IMG/VR virus record: IMGVR_UViG_3300013005_000001
Span: 62,001-126,000 of that record
Strand: one strand, 5' to 3'
Length of the DNA stretch: 64,000 bases
DNA from: a virus
The position numbers and the translations under genes are program-made. Below, in pieces: positions 17,217 through 25,859 of the stretch (its first letter is position 1; every line of letters begins with the position of its first letter). Under the pieces are notes generated by a model. That model was not told where the DNA came from and did no database searches. It worked only from the letters and a program-made list of their open reading frames with translations.

Positions 17217-17517
17217 CGGCTCCTTCTTTCATGGCTTCAAGCATTTGTTTTCTGCTTTGAGCTATAGTGTCCATAAATATTTTTTGAGATTCAGGAGAAG
17301 CAAATTTAATTTGGGCTATAAGGCCTTCCATATTAACTGCTTGCTCACCAAAACCAAGAATTAAAGTAGCAATCTGCTTTTCTAAGTTCTCGATAGACTC
17401 ATCAAATTCTTTAAATCTTTCATCTATTTTAGCAGACATAGATATAATAAGTTGCTGAGTTTGTTCTCTAAGCAAATCTATATCGTTTATTCCTTCAAAT
17501 AATGAATCATCTGACAT
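17128..17517 (-). CDS. Coiled-coil protein, 129 aa
   Basis: An acidic, highly helical protein with heptad-like patterning over residues 10-65. It is linked by TAATG to the upstream gene. Its position inside the AAA/E2-like gene series makes an adaptor role possible, but nothing in the sequence proves it. Confidence 0.5.
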   Translation of the reverse strand: MSDDSLFEGINDIDLLREQTQQLIISMSAKIDERFKEFDESIENLEKQIATLILGFGEQAVNMEGLIAQIKFASPESQKIFMDTIAQSRKQMLEAMKEGAGGLLAAESPGVASAIESLADEKLSDGTDQ

Positions 17518-18134
17518 TACGCATCATACCATTCTGTGTTGTTGGTAACGTGAGAAACCAAAGAAAGATCTAGTAAATAAGAAATACTTACAACATCTTG
17601 ACGAGTTACTTTAATAGAGTCAACAGATAAAGGTGATTTCATATCAGGTATGAATGCACCACTGTCAGACTTGCGAGCTTTAAAATGACCGGCTTTCCAG
17701 ATGAATGCAGAAGTATCTACATTGTCACCTGATTGCCAATACTGGCATTTAAAGATTCTACTAATTGATTGACCAGCAGCAGTCATTGTTCCACCGTAAG
17801 AAACATATGCTTCAGGTGTAGCAAGGCCAAGTCGCTCATTGGCAGGAAAGTTAAGAGCAGCAGTTCCATTAGTTATTGCTTTAAGATAGGCTGCAAAGTC
17901 AATGGCATCAACAAAACAATTAGTGTTACTTTCAAGTTTTCCAGAAGCATTGGTCTTGCCAATGTCAATGGAGAATTTCATACCTTGAAACCAAGGTCGA
18001 ATAGAAACAAAACCACTTTGAGATTTAGATTTAAACCACTTTTTATAAAGTGTGTTAGTGTATTTTGGTTTATCATCTTGGTTATCAGAATCTAGTGATT
18101 CTAAAAACTCTTCTACATTTTCTTCAATTGACAT
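17517..18134 (-). CDS. Unknown protein, 205 aa
   Basis: An acidic N-terminus (EENVEEFLESLDSDNQDD) is followed by a beta-rich domain with several Trp/Phe strands (SGFVSIRPWFQGMKFSIDIG). An OB-like or ssDNA-binding fold is conceivable; I do not recognise the family. GAGGT precedes the ATG, which lies 22 bases downstream of the AAA ATPase stop, so the two are co-transcribed. Confidence 0.5.
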   Translation of the reverse strand: MSIEENVEEFLESLDSDNQDDKPKYTNTLYKKWFKSKSQSGFVSIRPWFQGMKFSIDIGKTNASGKLESNTNCFVDAIDFAAYLKAITNGTAALNFPANERLGLATPEAYVSYGGTMTAAGQSISRIFKCQYWQSGDNVDTSAFIWKAGHFKARKSDSGAFIPDMKSPLSVDSIKVTRQDVVSISYLLDLSLVSHVTNNTEWYDA

Positions 18135-18156
18135 AATTACCTCTTGTTTAAGATTG

Positions 18157-19755
18157 TTAAACTTTCAAGTCCCATGAAGGGGCTTGAGAAGATTTTTGTT
18201 TACCAAGTATATCATCTATATCATTGTACTGGAAGCTAGAAGCCCAGTCCCAGTTTTCATAAGCATAGCGATATAAGTCTTTAATCATTTCGCGTTCTTT
18301 ATTCCAAAGAATATTGCGCATAAATGGAGCAGCTTTTACTACGTCAGCAGTATTTAGCATGCGGTGTTCAGCAGAAACAACATTAAATTTTGTTTCTTTA
18401 ACAAGTGATTTAATTTCTGCACCAGTAAAATACTTAGTTGCATGAGCTATAGCAGAATAATCATACGTATCTTCAGGAAGATAAATCTTAATAATTTCAA
18501 TTCGTTCTTCAAATGATGGCAAGCCAACAAAGAAGATCTTATCGAATCGTTCTGCACGAAGCATTTCTGGCTTAAGATGATTAAGCTGGTTAGCAGCACA
18601 CATTAAGAATACGTCATTAGGAAGTTCTTGAAGACCAGTAAGAAATTCGCCATGAACACGATCGGTAGTGCCACCGTCTACTTGAGATGAGCTTTGACCA
18701 CCAGACATGTCTCGACCGAACTCGTCAATCCAAACACAAAGAGGAGCCATGACTTTAATCTGTTGAAAGACTGTACGCATGTTTTGTTCTGATTGACCAA
18801 TGAAGGAATTCATTACTTGACTTACACCAGTTCGAGCAAGATCAAGACCAAGTGCACTAGCAGTTGCTTCACAAATAGCAGATTTACCAGTGCCCGGAAT
18901 ACCAACAGTTAGCATGCGACGAATAGGCTGAATGCCAAACTTCTGAGCTTCTTGAGGATTATTCCAAAAATAAAGATTGCGCATAATAACATCTTTAATA
19001 TTATCAAGGCCACCAATTTGATCAAAAGTAATCTTAGGTTTGATTATTTCAAGAATTCCATTTTTCTTAACATTAGCCATTTTAGCTTCGTAAATATAAG
19101 AAGAGCTAATTGTCCCATGCTCAAGAACTGACATAAGACAGAGGTTGATGAACTTAGATTCTGTAAGGCCAAGTCCAGCATTAGAAATTTCTTTAGCCTT
19201 AGCAGCATCTAACACTTCGCCATTAGTTGAAGTGTGTATGTGATTAAGAATTTCGTTTAGTTCTTGAAGAGTAGGGTACATATCTTCATGAACATAAAAT
19301 AGATGAGCAATTTCCTCTGGAACATCAGATGCGCTCAACACTATTAGCTGAAGTGGCATCAGAGAAATGTCATCAGATTTAAAAGATTTTCTGTAGTCAG
19401 AATGAAGAGAAGAAACTAAACCTGAGAATTCGTTAGCAAATGCTTTGGGGTCTCCAATTAAATTGTAAATAAAAGACTTAGGAAGATCTTTAACATCAGG
19501 AGAATTAAACATGTAATCAAATGATAATGAAAGATCTGTAGTTGTTTTCACCATGGGTGGAGCGCCTTCTTCAGGCGCAGGTATAGAAACAAGAACTGGT
19601 TTCCACTGAAAGTTTACGTTTTGAGAAAATCCATCTTTTGAAATCGTAAAATAAGTACGCTTATCAAAAGATATAATGTTTTCTTCAAGTCTGTAGGGGT
19701 CGGTTGTTTTAATCCATATGGCAGGAATGCCAAGTTGAATTTGCTGAAAGAGCAT
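18157..19755 (-). CDS. AAA+ ATPase, Ycf46-like
   Basis: A 532-residue protein. The N-terminal 240 residues resemble a degenerate, non-catalytic P-loop region. The C-terminal AAA domain has FDQIGGLDNIK, Walker A GIPGTGKS (285-292), Walker B CVWIDEF (D344, E345), a sensor-1 Asn in CAANQLNHL and a second region of homology ending LRAERFDKIFF with candidate arginine fingers. The layout matches the Ycf46 group of AAA proteins, which are relatives of FtsH and proteasomal ATPases. It could unfold tagged substrates for the Ntn hydrolase at 9518 (inference). I chose the ATG at 19755 with GGAG six bases upstream. It lies just downstream of the ubiquitin-like gene. Confidence 0.8.
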   Translation of the reverse strand: MLFQQIQLGIPAIWIKTTDPYRLEENIISFDKRTYFTISKDGFSQNVNFQWKPVLVSIPAPEEGAPPMVKTTTDLSLSFDYMFNSPDVKDLPKSFIYNLIGDPKAFANEFSGLVSSLHSDYRKSFKSDDISLMPLQLIVLSASDVPEEIAHLFYVHEDMYPTLQELNEILNHIHTSTNGEVLDAAKAKEISNAGLGLTESKFINLCLMSVLEHGTISSSYIYEAKMANVKKNGILEIIKPKITFDQIGGLDNIKDVIMRNLYFWNNPQEAQKFGIQPIRRMLTVGIPGTGKSAICEATASALGLDLARTGVSQVMNSFIGQSEQNMRTVFQQIKVMAPLCVWIDEFGRDMSGGQSSSQVDGGTTDRVHGEFLTGLQELPNDVFLMCAANQLNHLKPEMLRAERFDKIFFVGLPSFEERIEIIKIYLPEDTYDYSAIAHATKYFTGAEIKSLVKETKFNVVSAEHRMLNTADVVKAAPFMRNILWNKEREMIKDLYRYAYENWDWASSFQYNDIDDILGKQKSSQAPSWDLKV

Positions 19756-19800
19756 GTGTACTCCGAATATCAAAATAATAATCTAAGGGCTTTATAAAAA

Positions 19801-19872
19801 ATGATGGGGGGGACCACTCTATTAAGAGTTTAATAAACTATCAAGTAGTTTAATAGCCCCCCCCACGATCAT
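19801..19872 (-). ncRNA. Branched hairpin between the Ubl and AAA genes
   Basis: A 7-G run at 19806-19812 pairs with the C run at 19857-19864, extended by ATGAT/ATCAT outside. Inside are two hairpins: ACTCT-ATTA-AGAGT (19816-19829) and TAAACTA-TCAAG-TAGTTTA (19834-19852). The result is a three-way-junction-like structure in a 130-base gap. It may be a terminator, an expression-ratio control element or an RNA signal. Confidence 0.5.
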
Positions 19873-19885
19873 AGTAGGAAAGGTA

Positions 19886-20137
19886 TTAGCCCTTTTCGCC
19901 TGCACGGCGATGGAACTCAACGTTGTCGTTTGGCTGAATGACATAGTTCTCGTCGAGCTTGTCTTTACCCTTGTAAGCAATAGCGTCTGAGCTAATGCCC
20001 CAGAGCTTGCTGAACTGCTCACGAACTTGTCCAACAGTCTTTCCTGAGACTGGTGCTGGCTGATTGTATACACCGTAACGAACGTTGGCTACGCCTTCGC
20101 TTGAGCTGGTGCTTGTTTGGTTGGAATTCATTTCCAT
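19886..20137 (-). CDS. Ubiquitin-like protein (PRTRC protein C-like)
   Basis: An 83-residue protein. After a Ser/Thr-rich start, residues 18-78 fit a beta-grasp: VRYGVYN, KTVGQVREQFSKLWG helix, AIAYKGKDKLDENYVIQPND, VEFHRRAG. It ends GEKG, a terminal glycine as needed for adenylation by an E1-like enzyme. The end RRAGEKG closely resembles, from memory, the GTKG end of PRTRC system protein C. Neighbours are the AAA ATPase, ThiF and JAB genes. GGAG lies eight bases before the ATG. No processing of the C-terminus would be needed. Confidence 0.7.
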   Translation of the reverse strand: MEMNSNQTSTSSSEGVANVRYGVYNQPAPVSGKTVGQVREQFSKLWGISSDAIAYKGKDKLDENYVIQPNDNVEFHRRAGEKG

Positions 20138-20158
20138 GTTATTATCTCCGTTTATTAG

Positions 20159-20908
20159 TTATAGGTAAGCGGGTTGCTGTTGATTAACCATACGATTGTA
20201 TGGCTGGGACATGCCAAGACCTAAATCAAAGTAGATCTCTGACTGTTCTGGATTTTGTTCGGAAACAATAGTATATTGAATACGACCAAGAATCATTGCA
20301 GCAACAGCCATGTTGGTGGCAAGTATTTGTGTACCACCTTCTACTTCGGCTCGTTCTTGACAAGACATTTCACCTGGATTGCGATCAGGTGGATTTTGGT
20401 ATTCTGGGTGTGTTTCTACCGGATGAGCAGTAACGTCTACGCCATCGCGACGACGATAATGATAGATGCTACCAAAAAGGTTATCATCATTTCCACCAGT
20501 AAAAACATCTACGTTGTTAAGCTTTGAAGCTGCGTCAAATAAAATTTTACGAGCAGCAAAGTTGTCAACAACAGCAAGAACAATATCGCCTTCAGTAATT
20601 AACTGAGTAGCTCTGATCTTGCTAGATTCTTCATCTGTTTCAGGATGTTCATCTGAAACAACCCACTTAGGAATAGGTATAACAAGAGTCTGATTAAACT
20701 GCTTAGTTAGCTCAAGAGCTTTAACTGAAGCCTTGTTTCCTACTTGAGTAAATGATTGACGCTCTAAGTTTCTTTGCTCATAACTGTCACCATCAACAAT
20801 TATTAAAGCAGATCCAGGATATTTCCATTCAAGAAGTCTTACGACTCCTTCTGCTAACCAGGTGCCAATGCCACCGGCACCAACTAGAACTACTCTTTTG
20901 GGGTCCAT
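20159..20908 (-). CDS. ThiF/E1-like adenylating enzyme
   Basis: A 249-residue ThiF-fold protein: nucleotide loop GAGGIG (10-15), VDGD (38-41), RNLERQ (46-51) as the E1 arginine/asparagine motif, and VVDNFAARK (113-121). The only cysteine, C183 in MSCQERAE, is at the place of the E1 catalytic or crossover-loop cysteine and precedes the helix GGTQILATNMAVA. E1-like enzymes adenylate the C-terminus of ubiquitin-like proteins and pass them on as thioesters. The size fits the short PRTRC-type ThiF. The gene lies between ubl and jab, 21 and 10 bases away. Confidence 0.85.
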   Translation of the reverse strand: MDPKRVVLVGAGGIGTWLAEGVVRLLEWKYPGSALIIVDGDSYEQRNLERQSFTQVGNKASVKALELTKQFNQTLVIPIPKWVVSDEHPETDEESSKIRATQLITEGDIVLAVVDNFAARKILFDAASKLNNVDVFTGGNDDNLFGSIYHYRRRDGVDVTAHPVETHPEYQNPPDRNPGEMSCQERAEVEGGTQILATNMAVAAMILGRIQYTIVSEQNPEQSEIYFDLGLGMSQPYNRMVNQQQPAYL

Positions 20909-20918
20909 AAATTATTCC

Positions 20919-22571
20919 TTAATCGTAATAAGCCAAGCTATTAGTATGCTCATAAGCAACATAATCTTGACATTGAGTAATAGGGTTTTCAATTTTTCTT
21001 TTACTTATAGCAAAATCAAGAATTGAAGTTAAATAAGGTTTGCAATTGCGAGAATAATAAAATTCACAATCAACGCAACTTGACTGATTATCATACACGT
21101 TGTATGGATGAGTGTGATCAAATTCAATTACATCATCATAATATACAGTCTTCTCACAGGTGCATTGTTCAATTAAAGATAAAGGAATGTCACAGCAAAC
21201 TGTTCTAGTCTGATCAAATCCTTCATAGAAATAATCATCAAGAACTTCTACAGTTGTTCCTTCGTTACTAGAAAGTAATGAAGTATGCAAAGAACTGTCA
21301 TCATCGTTATAATCAACTTCTTTAATTCGCATAAGCAAATCTTGATCTTTGCCATCTTTAGTCCAAAGGTAATAAGTTACATTAGGATCTAAATTTCTGT
21401 CAGTTAAATACTTTTTAGCGTTATCGATTATCTCAGCATAAGAATCTGATATAAGAGCAAAGCACAAATCGCAAGTGTCACAATAGAAATTCTTTGCGTA
21501 ATAAGCAAGTACTTCAGTTTGACATGATGGGCATTCAGATCCAGCAGAATCTACTTCACCTATAACGAGATATGGTTCATCGTCTTTTGGATCTGGATAC
21601 TCTTGAAGTCGAGGATCTCCGTTACGAATACCAGGATGAGTAGAGGCCTGCGGAAGACTCTGTGCCTGCGTTGTAGCCTGCGTTGTAGACGCCTGCGCCA
21701 CCCGAGTAACCGAACCCCCCGCTATAGGGGGGAGTGCTTTTTTTACTTTAGAAGTCCATTCTACTACTTGAGGATCGGGTTCTTTAAGAAAAATATAATC
21801 TTCAAATACATCTTCTGGCTTAAGGGTATAAGTATGACCGGCCATTTGCATTTCAATATGATATTGAGTTGCGCCATTATTGACAGATTTTTGCCATCCA
21901 TAAGTAATATGGATACCATCAAAATCAGCTTGGTCTGCATGATCTGTGCCAGATGCATATGCAGCCATATCGGGATGGCTATGAACAGAACCAACAATTA
22001 AAACATCTTCTGGTTTTTGATCTACGATACTGTCCGCATCGTACTTACAGTGAACAGAAGTGTTTACTTGGTCTGGAACAAGAACGCCCCAGCCTTGAGA
22101 AGTGCCTTCATACTGAGGATCAAATGTCAAAAGAACAATTGACTCAGTGCCGTGCTGAGCATGAACCAATCTAAAGAACTCGTCTAGCTTGTCAATAATA
22201 ACACGAGGAATGGCAGGAAGACTGTATTCAGCTGTTTCACGAGTAACGTCAAAGTCAAAGAGGTCTTCGTCAACTATTTCAGAAACAGTTCTTCCAACAA
22301 AGTTGTTAACAACCTTAACAATCTTAGTAGAAAGATCAGTTACGTAAGAAACATTCTTAGTTGTAATGCCCTTATCGTAAACGTTTGTTTCAACTTTGCG
22401 GTCAGTAGCAACATTGCAAATTAGATAATAAATATTGAAACCAAGAAATTCAATTTCTTCTTCAATGTTATCTCTGTTTGCCATAAAGCATGGGACTCCG
22501 GATTTAGTCCAGAAGTAATTTAAGTCTTCTAACTTAACATCCATATAAGTAATATTATCTATTTGGTCCAT
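20919..22571 (-). CDS. JAB/JAMM metallopeptidase with zinc ribbons
   Basis: A 550-residue protein. The JAMM motif HSHP...SGTD (His197, His199, Ser207, Asp210) matches HxH-x7-S-x2-D exactly. An upstream acidic residue in the 143-160 strand region would complete the site. Such enzymes cleave isopeptide or peptide bonds after ubiquitin-like proteins. After an Ala/Thr/Gln-rich linker (about 290-315) come cysteine modules: CPSC...CDTCDLC (367-395), CC...CTC (470-490) and CVDC. The long C-terminal region is unusual for a JAB protein and may recognise substrate. GGAG precedes the ATG. Neighbours are ThiF and the E2-like 22604 gene. Confidence 0.85.
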   Translation of the reverse strand: MDQIDNITYMDVKLEDLNYFWTKSGVPCFMANRDNIEEEIEFLGFNIYYLICNVATDRKVETNVYDKGITTKNVSYVTDLSTKIVKVVNNFVGRTVSEIVDEDLFDFDVTRETAEYSLPAIPRVIIDKLDEFFRLVHAQHGTESIVLLTFDPQYEGTSQGWGVLVPDQVNTSVHCKYDADSIVDQKPEDVLIVGSVHSHPDMAAYASGTDHADQADFDGIHITYGWQKSVNNGATQYHIEMQMAGHTYTLKPEDVFEDYIFLKEPDPQVVEWTSKVKKALPPIAGGSVTRVAQASTTQATTQAQSLPQASTHPGIRNGDPRLQEYPDPKDDEPYLVIGEVDSAGSECPSCQTEVLAYYAKNFYCDTCDLCFALISDSYAEIIDNAKKYLTDRNLDPNVTYYLWTKDGKDQDLLMRIKEVDYNDDDSSLHTSLLSSNEGTTVEVLDDYFYEGFDQTRTVCCDIPLSLIEQCTCEKTVYYDDVIEFDHTHPYNVYDNQSSCVDCEFYYSRNCKPYLTSILDFAISKRKIENPITQCQDYVAYEHTNSLAYYD

Positions 22572-22603
22572 AAAATCTCCAGATTTAGGGTTTCTTTATT
22601 TTG

Positions 22604-24448
22604 TTAAAAAGGGTCAGTGAAAGATTGATTGTTAGCTTGTAAAAAGTTTTGATGTTTTTTAATTCCAACAGATTTGGATAAAGTGTGTACAGATTGCTGA
22701 ATAGCAACTTGAACATACTGTTCTTGGAATGGCTGATAATAAGCTACCATTTCTCCTTCAGGAGATTCTGTAACATTACCAAGGCATTCTGCACAACACT
22801 GAGTTACAGTAAGAGAAGTGTCTTCAGGTAAAATAGTGGGAGTACAAGGTCCAAATTGAGAATTATTATTCTTCAACAATCCGCAAGGGCAAGTAAAATG
22901 CTGAGCATTGCATGATTGACAAAGGGTAATAACTTTAGGAGCTAAGATTAAATCAGGTGAAACAACCATGGCCTTAGACTGAGGATAACTTTCTTGCCAA
23001 CCATTAGTTTCAATAGCAACAGCTGCACATACATAACAGTTAGTAGGAGTTAATTCATTATCTGCTATATAACCAGGTTGGCAGTTAGAACATACCACTT
23101 CTTCAGATTCAGGAATGTGTAGAAGTTGTTTAGCTAAAGCAGTTTTTGCATTTTCAGAATTTCCTATAACGCCTATCCAACTTGAGCAAATATGGCATTC
23201 TGCTACAGTATCATGTTGGGTATGATAGTATTCACAGTCTGATTCAGAAAAAACTATATTAGGATCTTCGTTATTATAGTATTTATCAACAGACTCAATA
23301 AAAGAGTAATGATCATTTATGCATGAGTTGCATACATCATTGCCGTAAGCATCGCAAATTGGTTCTTCATCGCTCATATGATGAATGTCTTCACAGCATG
23401 AGCAAACCCAATCGTTTTCATTATCTTCGTCTTGAGAAAATAAGTTTGGCTGGATTAAAACTGCAGAACCGTTTTTCTCTCTGTTAGCAACAGTAAAATC
23501 ATAAGGGTTATCTTTAGCAGTATGAGTATAATTTACTGGAGAAGAAGCAAAAGCTTTTTTAAACATATCAGCAATGTTTAGATCGGTAAAAGATAAATCA
23601 GGACGAGATACAATATTATACATCTTAGGAATGTTAGTATCAGAATAGTATGCTTGGTAGTTACCTAACATAGCCATAGCAAGAGTTAGCTCTTGTCCGT
23701 TGTAATCATGTTGAGCTTGATTATCCATGTCTTTAACTTTAACAGGGATCCAAAGGTTTTCATCTAGAGTCCAATTAAAACCTTCTTCATCAGACTTTTG
23801 CTGCCAAAGCTTTGGATTTGTAATATATTCAGGCTTTCCGTTAGCAGCATAAAAACGAGGACCATCAGTCTCTGACATGTTGGCATCATTATAAGTCTCT
23901 ACTCCTGAGCAGCGCTCAATGAAACGAGAAACTTTTTCATTAAAAGGAAAAGAAGACCAATCATCTTTATGATACAAGCAAATCCAACCTACGGCATTGC
24001 CTCGATAGCCTTTGCAGTTAATGTTAGGAAGGTTAACGTGATAAAGAACGTTATTAGGAGAAGTGATTGGATATGGAGAATAAAACATTTTAGCACCTAG
24101 AAGGTTGCCGTTTTCAAAGTCTCCAATAACAATGCGATAGGGCTGAGCTACATAGTAAGTTTTAGCGTGTATATCGCCCTCGTGAGAGCCCCAGTTGAGG
24201 TGATACATGCCGGGGGCGTGTTGGGTCACAACTTGGGTATGAGGACCCGCAGAACGGATTGCAAGCACTCCTGTGCCATTCAAGGGAAGTAAGCCTGTAT
24301 CAAAGGATGCAAACTGAGAAAAGTTACTGTAAAAAGATACGATATCTTTATCAGTTACATGGTCTAAGTTAAAAGATTTAACAGAAGACCGGACGGCATA
24401 AGTGCCTTGATCGTTTTTAACGAGAGAGTAGTTATATGAGTCAGTCAT
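22604..24448 (-). CDS. E2-like protein fused to multiple zinc-finger modules, copy 3
   Basis: A 614-residue protein. Residues 50-170 follow the E2-like layout seen at 13285 and 14527: LLPLNGTGVLAIRSAGP, YRIVIGDF, GAKMFYSPYPITSP, LYHVNLPN and GNAVGWICLY with Cys157. Its last 260 residues carry at least five CxxC groups (VCSCC, CNSC, CHIC, CSNC...CYVC, CQSC...CPC, CCAEC), probably treble-clef, RING-like or ribbon zinc fingers. It ends FTDPF. An E2-like domain with attached zinc modules could combine E2 and E3 roles (inference). I prefer the ATG at 24448 (GGAA upstream), which overlaps the previous gene. Confidence 0.5.
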   Translation of the reverse strand: MTDSYNYSLVKNDQGTYAVRSSVKSFNLDHVTDKDIVSFYSNFSQFASFDTGLLPLNGTGVLAIRSAGPHTQVVTQHAPGMYHLNWGSHEGDIHAKTYYVAQPYRIVIGDFENGNLLGAKMFYSPYPITSPNNVLYHVNLPNINCKGYRGNAVGWICLYHKDDWSSFPFNEKVSRFIERCSGVETYNDANMSETDGPRFYAANGKPEYITNPKLWQQKSDEEGFNWTLDENLWIPVKVKDMDNQAQHDYNGQELTLAMAMLGNYQAYYSDTNIPKMYNIVSRPDLSFTDLNIADMFKKAFASSPVNYTHTAKDNPYDFTVANREKNGSAVLIQPNLFSQDEDNENDWVCSCCEDIHHMSDEEPICDAYGNDVCNSCINDHYSFIESVDKYYNNEDPNIVFSESDCEYYHTQHDTVAECHICSSWIGVIGNSENAKTALAKQLLHIPESEEVVCSNCQPGYIADNELTPTNCYVCAAVAIETNGWQESYPQSKAMVVSPDLILAPKVITLCQSCNAQHFTCPCGLLKNNNSQFGPCTPTILPEDTSLTVTQCCAECLGNVTESPEGEMVAYYQPFQEQYVQVAIQQSVHTLSKSVGIKKHQNFLQANNQSFTDPF

Positions 24449-24845
24449 TGTATTTTCCATTCGCAATGTCATCTAGTTCCAAATCTACGTCCATAGAAAA
24501 GTCACCAAAGGCCATAGCCAGCCAGTTGGGATCTTGTTCAGCAGTCGTAATTAATTGAAGCTTAGGTAGTATTTTGTTTTTAGCATCAATAAGATCGGCA
24601 ACGCGATCTAAGGCTTTAGCAACTTTTTTTATCTCTTCTTTATCTTCACTAATGTTTAAAATAAACCTTATAATAGGCATATCAGATAAAGTAAAATGAT
24701 CAACAATTTTATCTATTCTTTCATCAATATGAGAAAGATCAGACTGAAGCTGTTTTTTAACACCTTTAGCTGCGTCAAGTCTAAAGTAAAAATTATCTAT
24801 AGGACCGTTAGCACTGGTGGGAATTTTTTCTGGATAAGAAGACAT
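24441..24845 (-). CDS. Unknown helical protein, 134 aa
   Basis: Start at the ATG at 24845 with AAGGA upstream, ten bases after the previous stop; the longer frame overlaps that gene. Helical and charged, with DKIVDHF and KALDRVADLIDAKN helices. It immediately precedes the E2-like zinc-finger gene and overlaps it by eight bases. Function unknown. Confidence 0.5.
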   Translation of the reverse strand: MSSYPEKIPTSANGPIDNFYFRLDAAKGVKKQLQSDLSHIDERIDKIVDHFTLSDMPIIRFILNISEDKEEIKKVAKALDRVADLIDAKNKILPKLQLITTAEQDPNWLAMAFGDFSMDVDLELDDIANGKYND

Positions 24846-24855
24846 ATGATCCTTG

Positions 24856-25527
24856 TTAATAAACCTTAAAGCCAAGAGATTCTCTAATGGACTGAAAGGA
24901 TTGATTGATATAAGCGTTAGAAGAGAAAGATCTGACATCAAGATTAGAATAGTCTCTATCTACAATGGCTTTCATCGGAACTCTATTGATTTGTTCACAC
25001 AACTTTTGATAAATATCAATGTTGCGATTTATGGCATGATTTAAAATTTTATGCATAGACCCAAAGTATACGCGAATAAAAGAATCATCTAAAGTAATAT
25101 TTAAATGTTTAGCAGCAAGTTCAAAAGATTTTGTATTGTCTGCTTGCATTATTGCATTTAAAAATTCAATGATAGAAAATCGCTTTGCAATTGATTCTTC
25201 CAATGTATCTGCATACAAATCTTTAGAATATTTGCCATCAGATAAAGTATTTAAAGCATTAAAAATAGAGCGACTTAGGGAATCAGTTTCAAAAACAAAA
25301 CGATTTGTAACTTCATAAAAAGAAGTTATTATGCCAGTTCTAAGCATAAAGCCACCGGAACCGACTCCTTTATTTTTAGCATAGTCTTTAGTAGACTCAA
25401 TAAGGGATTCTAATTCTTCGTCTTTTGTAAATGTTGAATTTGAAAATACGTTATGAAAAGAAGGGGACTGAGTTTGAGGTGATGGCTCTTGAAAAAGATC
25501 ATCATCGTTATCAGAAAAATGAGACAT
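24856..25527 (-). CDS. Unknown protein, 223 aa
   Basis: An acidic Ser/Pro-rich N-terminus of about 35 residues precedes an all-helical domain. No motif recognised. It is the second gene of the long operon that runs through the Ubl cluster. Confidence 0.5.
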   Translation of the reverse strand: MSHFSDNDDDLFQEPSPQTQSPSFHNVFSNSTFTKDEELESLIESTKDYAKNKGVGSGGFMLRTGIITSFYEVTNRFVFETDSLSRSIFNALNTLSDGKYSKDLYADTLEESIAKRFSIIEFLNAIMQADNTKSFELAAKHLNITLDDSFIRVYFGSMHKILNHAINRNIDIYQKLCEQINRVPMKAIVDRDYSNLDVRSFSSNAYINQSFQSIRESLGFKVY

Positions 25528-25575
25528 TAAATATCCAAACTGTAAGTGGTCTATTTTTTTGTGTAAGATTAAAGA

Positions 25576-25833
25576 CTAATCATAATACTGATTGTCTTCT
25601 TCTTTAGGCATAAAGGAGCGCCTACTTAAATATCGTTGCTTTAACCATGGATTGTATTTTTTGTAAAGTCCAATCATAGTATTATTGTATAAAACAAAAG
25701 CATCGATGTAACACATTAAATCATCATGATGTGATTCGTTAATCTTTTTTTGATACATTTGAAAGACTTTAGTTCTTGCAGAAAGAGGAGGATGCCTAAA
25801 GGGTTGCTTAACCCATTGGTCATTATAAGCCAT
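25576..25833 (-). CDS. Small unknown protein, 85 aa
   Basis: Basic and aromatic-rich, with a hydrophobic helix (CYIDAFVLYNNTMIGLY) near residue 40 and an acidic end (KEEDNQYYD). AAAGGATT precedes the ATG. Possibly the first gene of the operon leading into the Ubl cluster. Confidence 0.5.
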   Translation of the reverse strand: MAYNDQWVKQPFRHPPLSARTKVFQMYQKKINESHHDDLMCYIDAFVLYNNTMIGLYKKYNPWLKQRYLSRRSFMPKEEDNQYYD

Positions 25834-25859
25834 GTAAAAAAATCCTTTTTAGAATAAGT

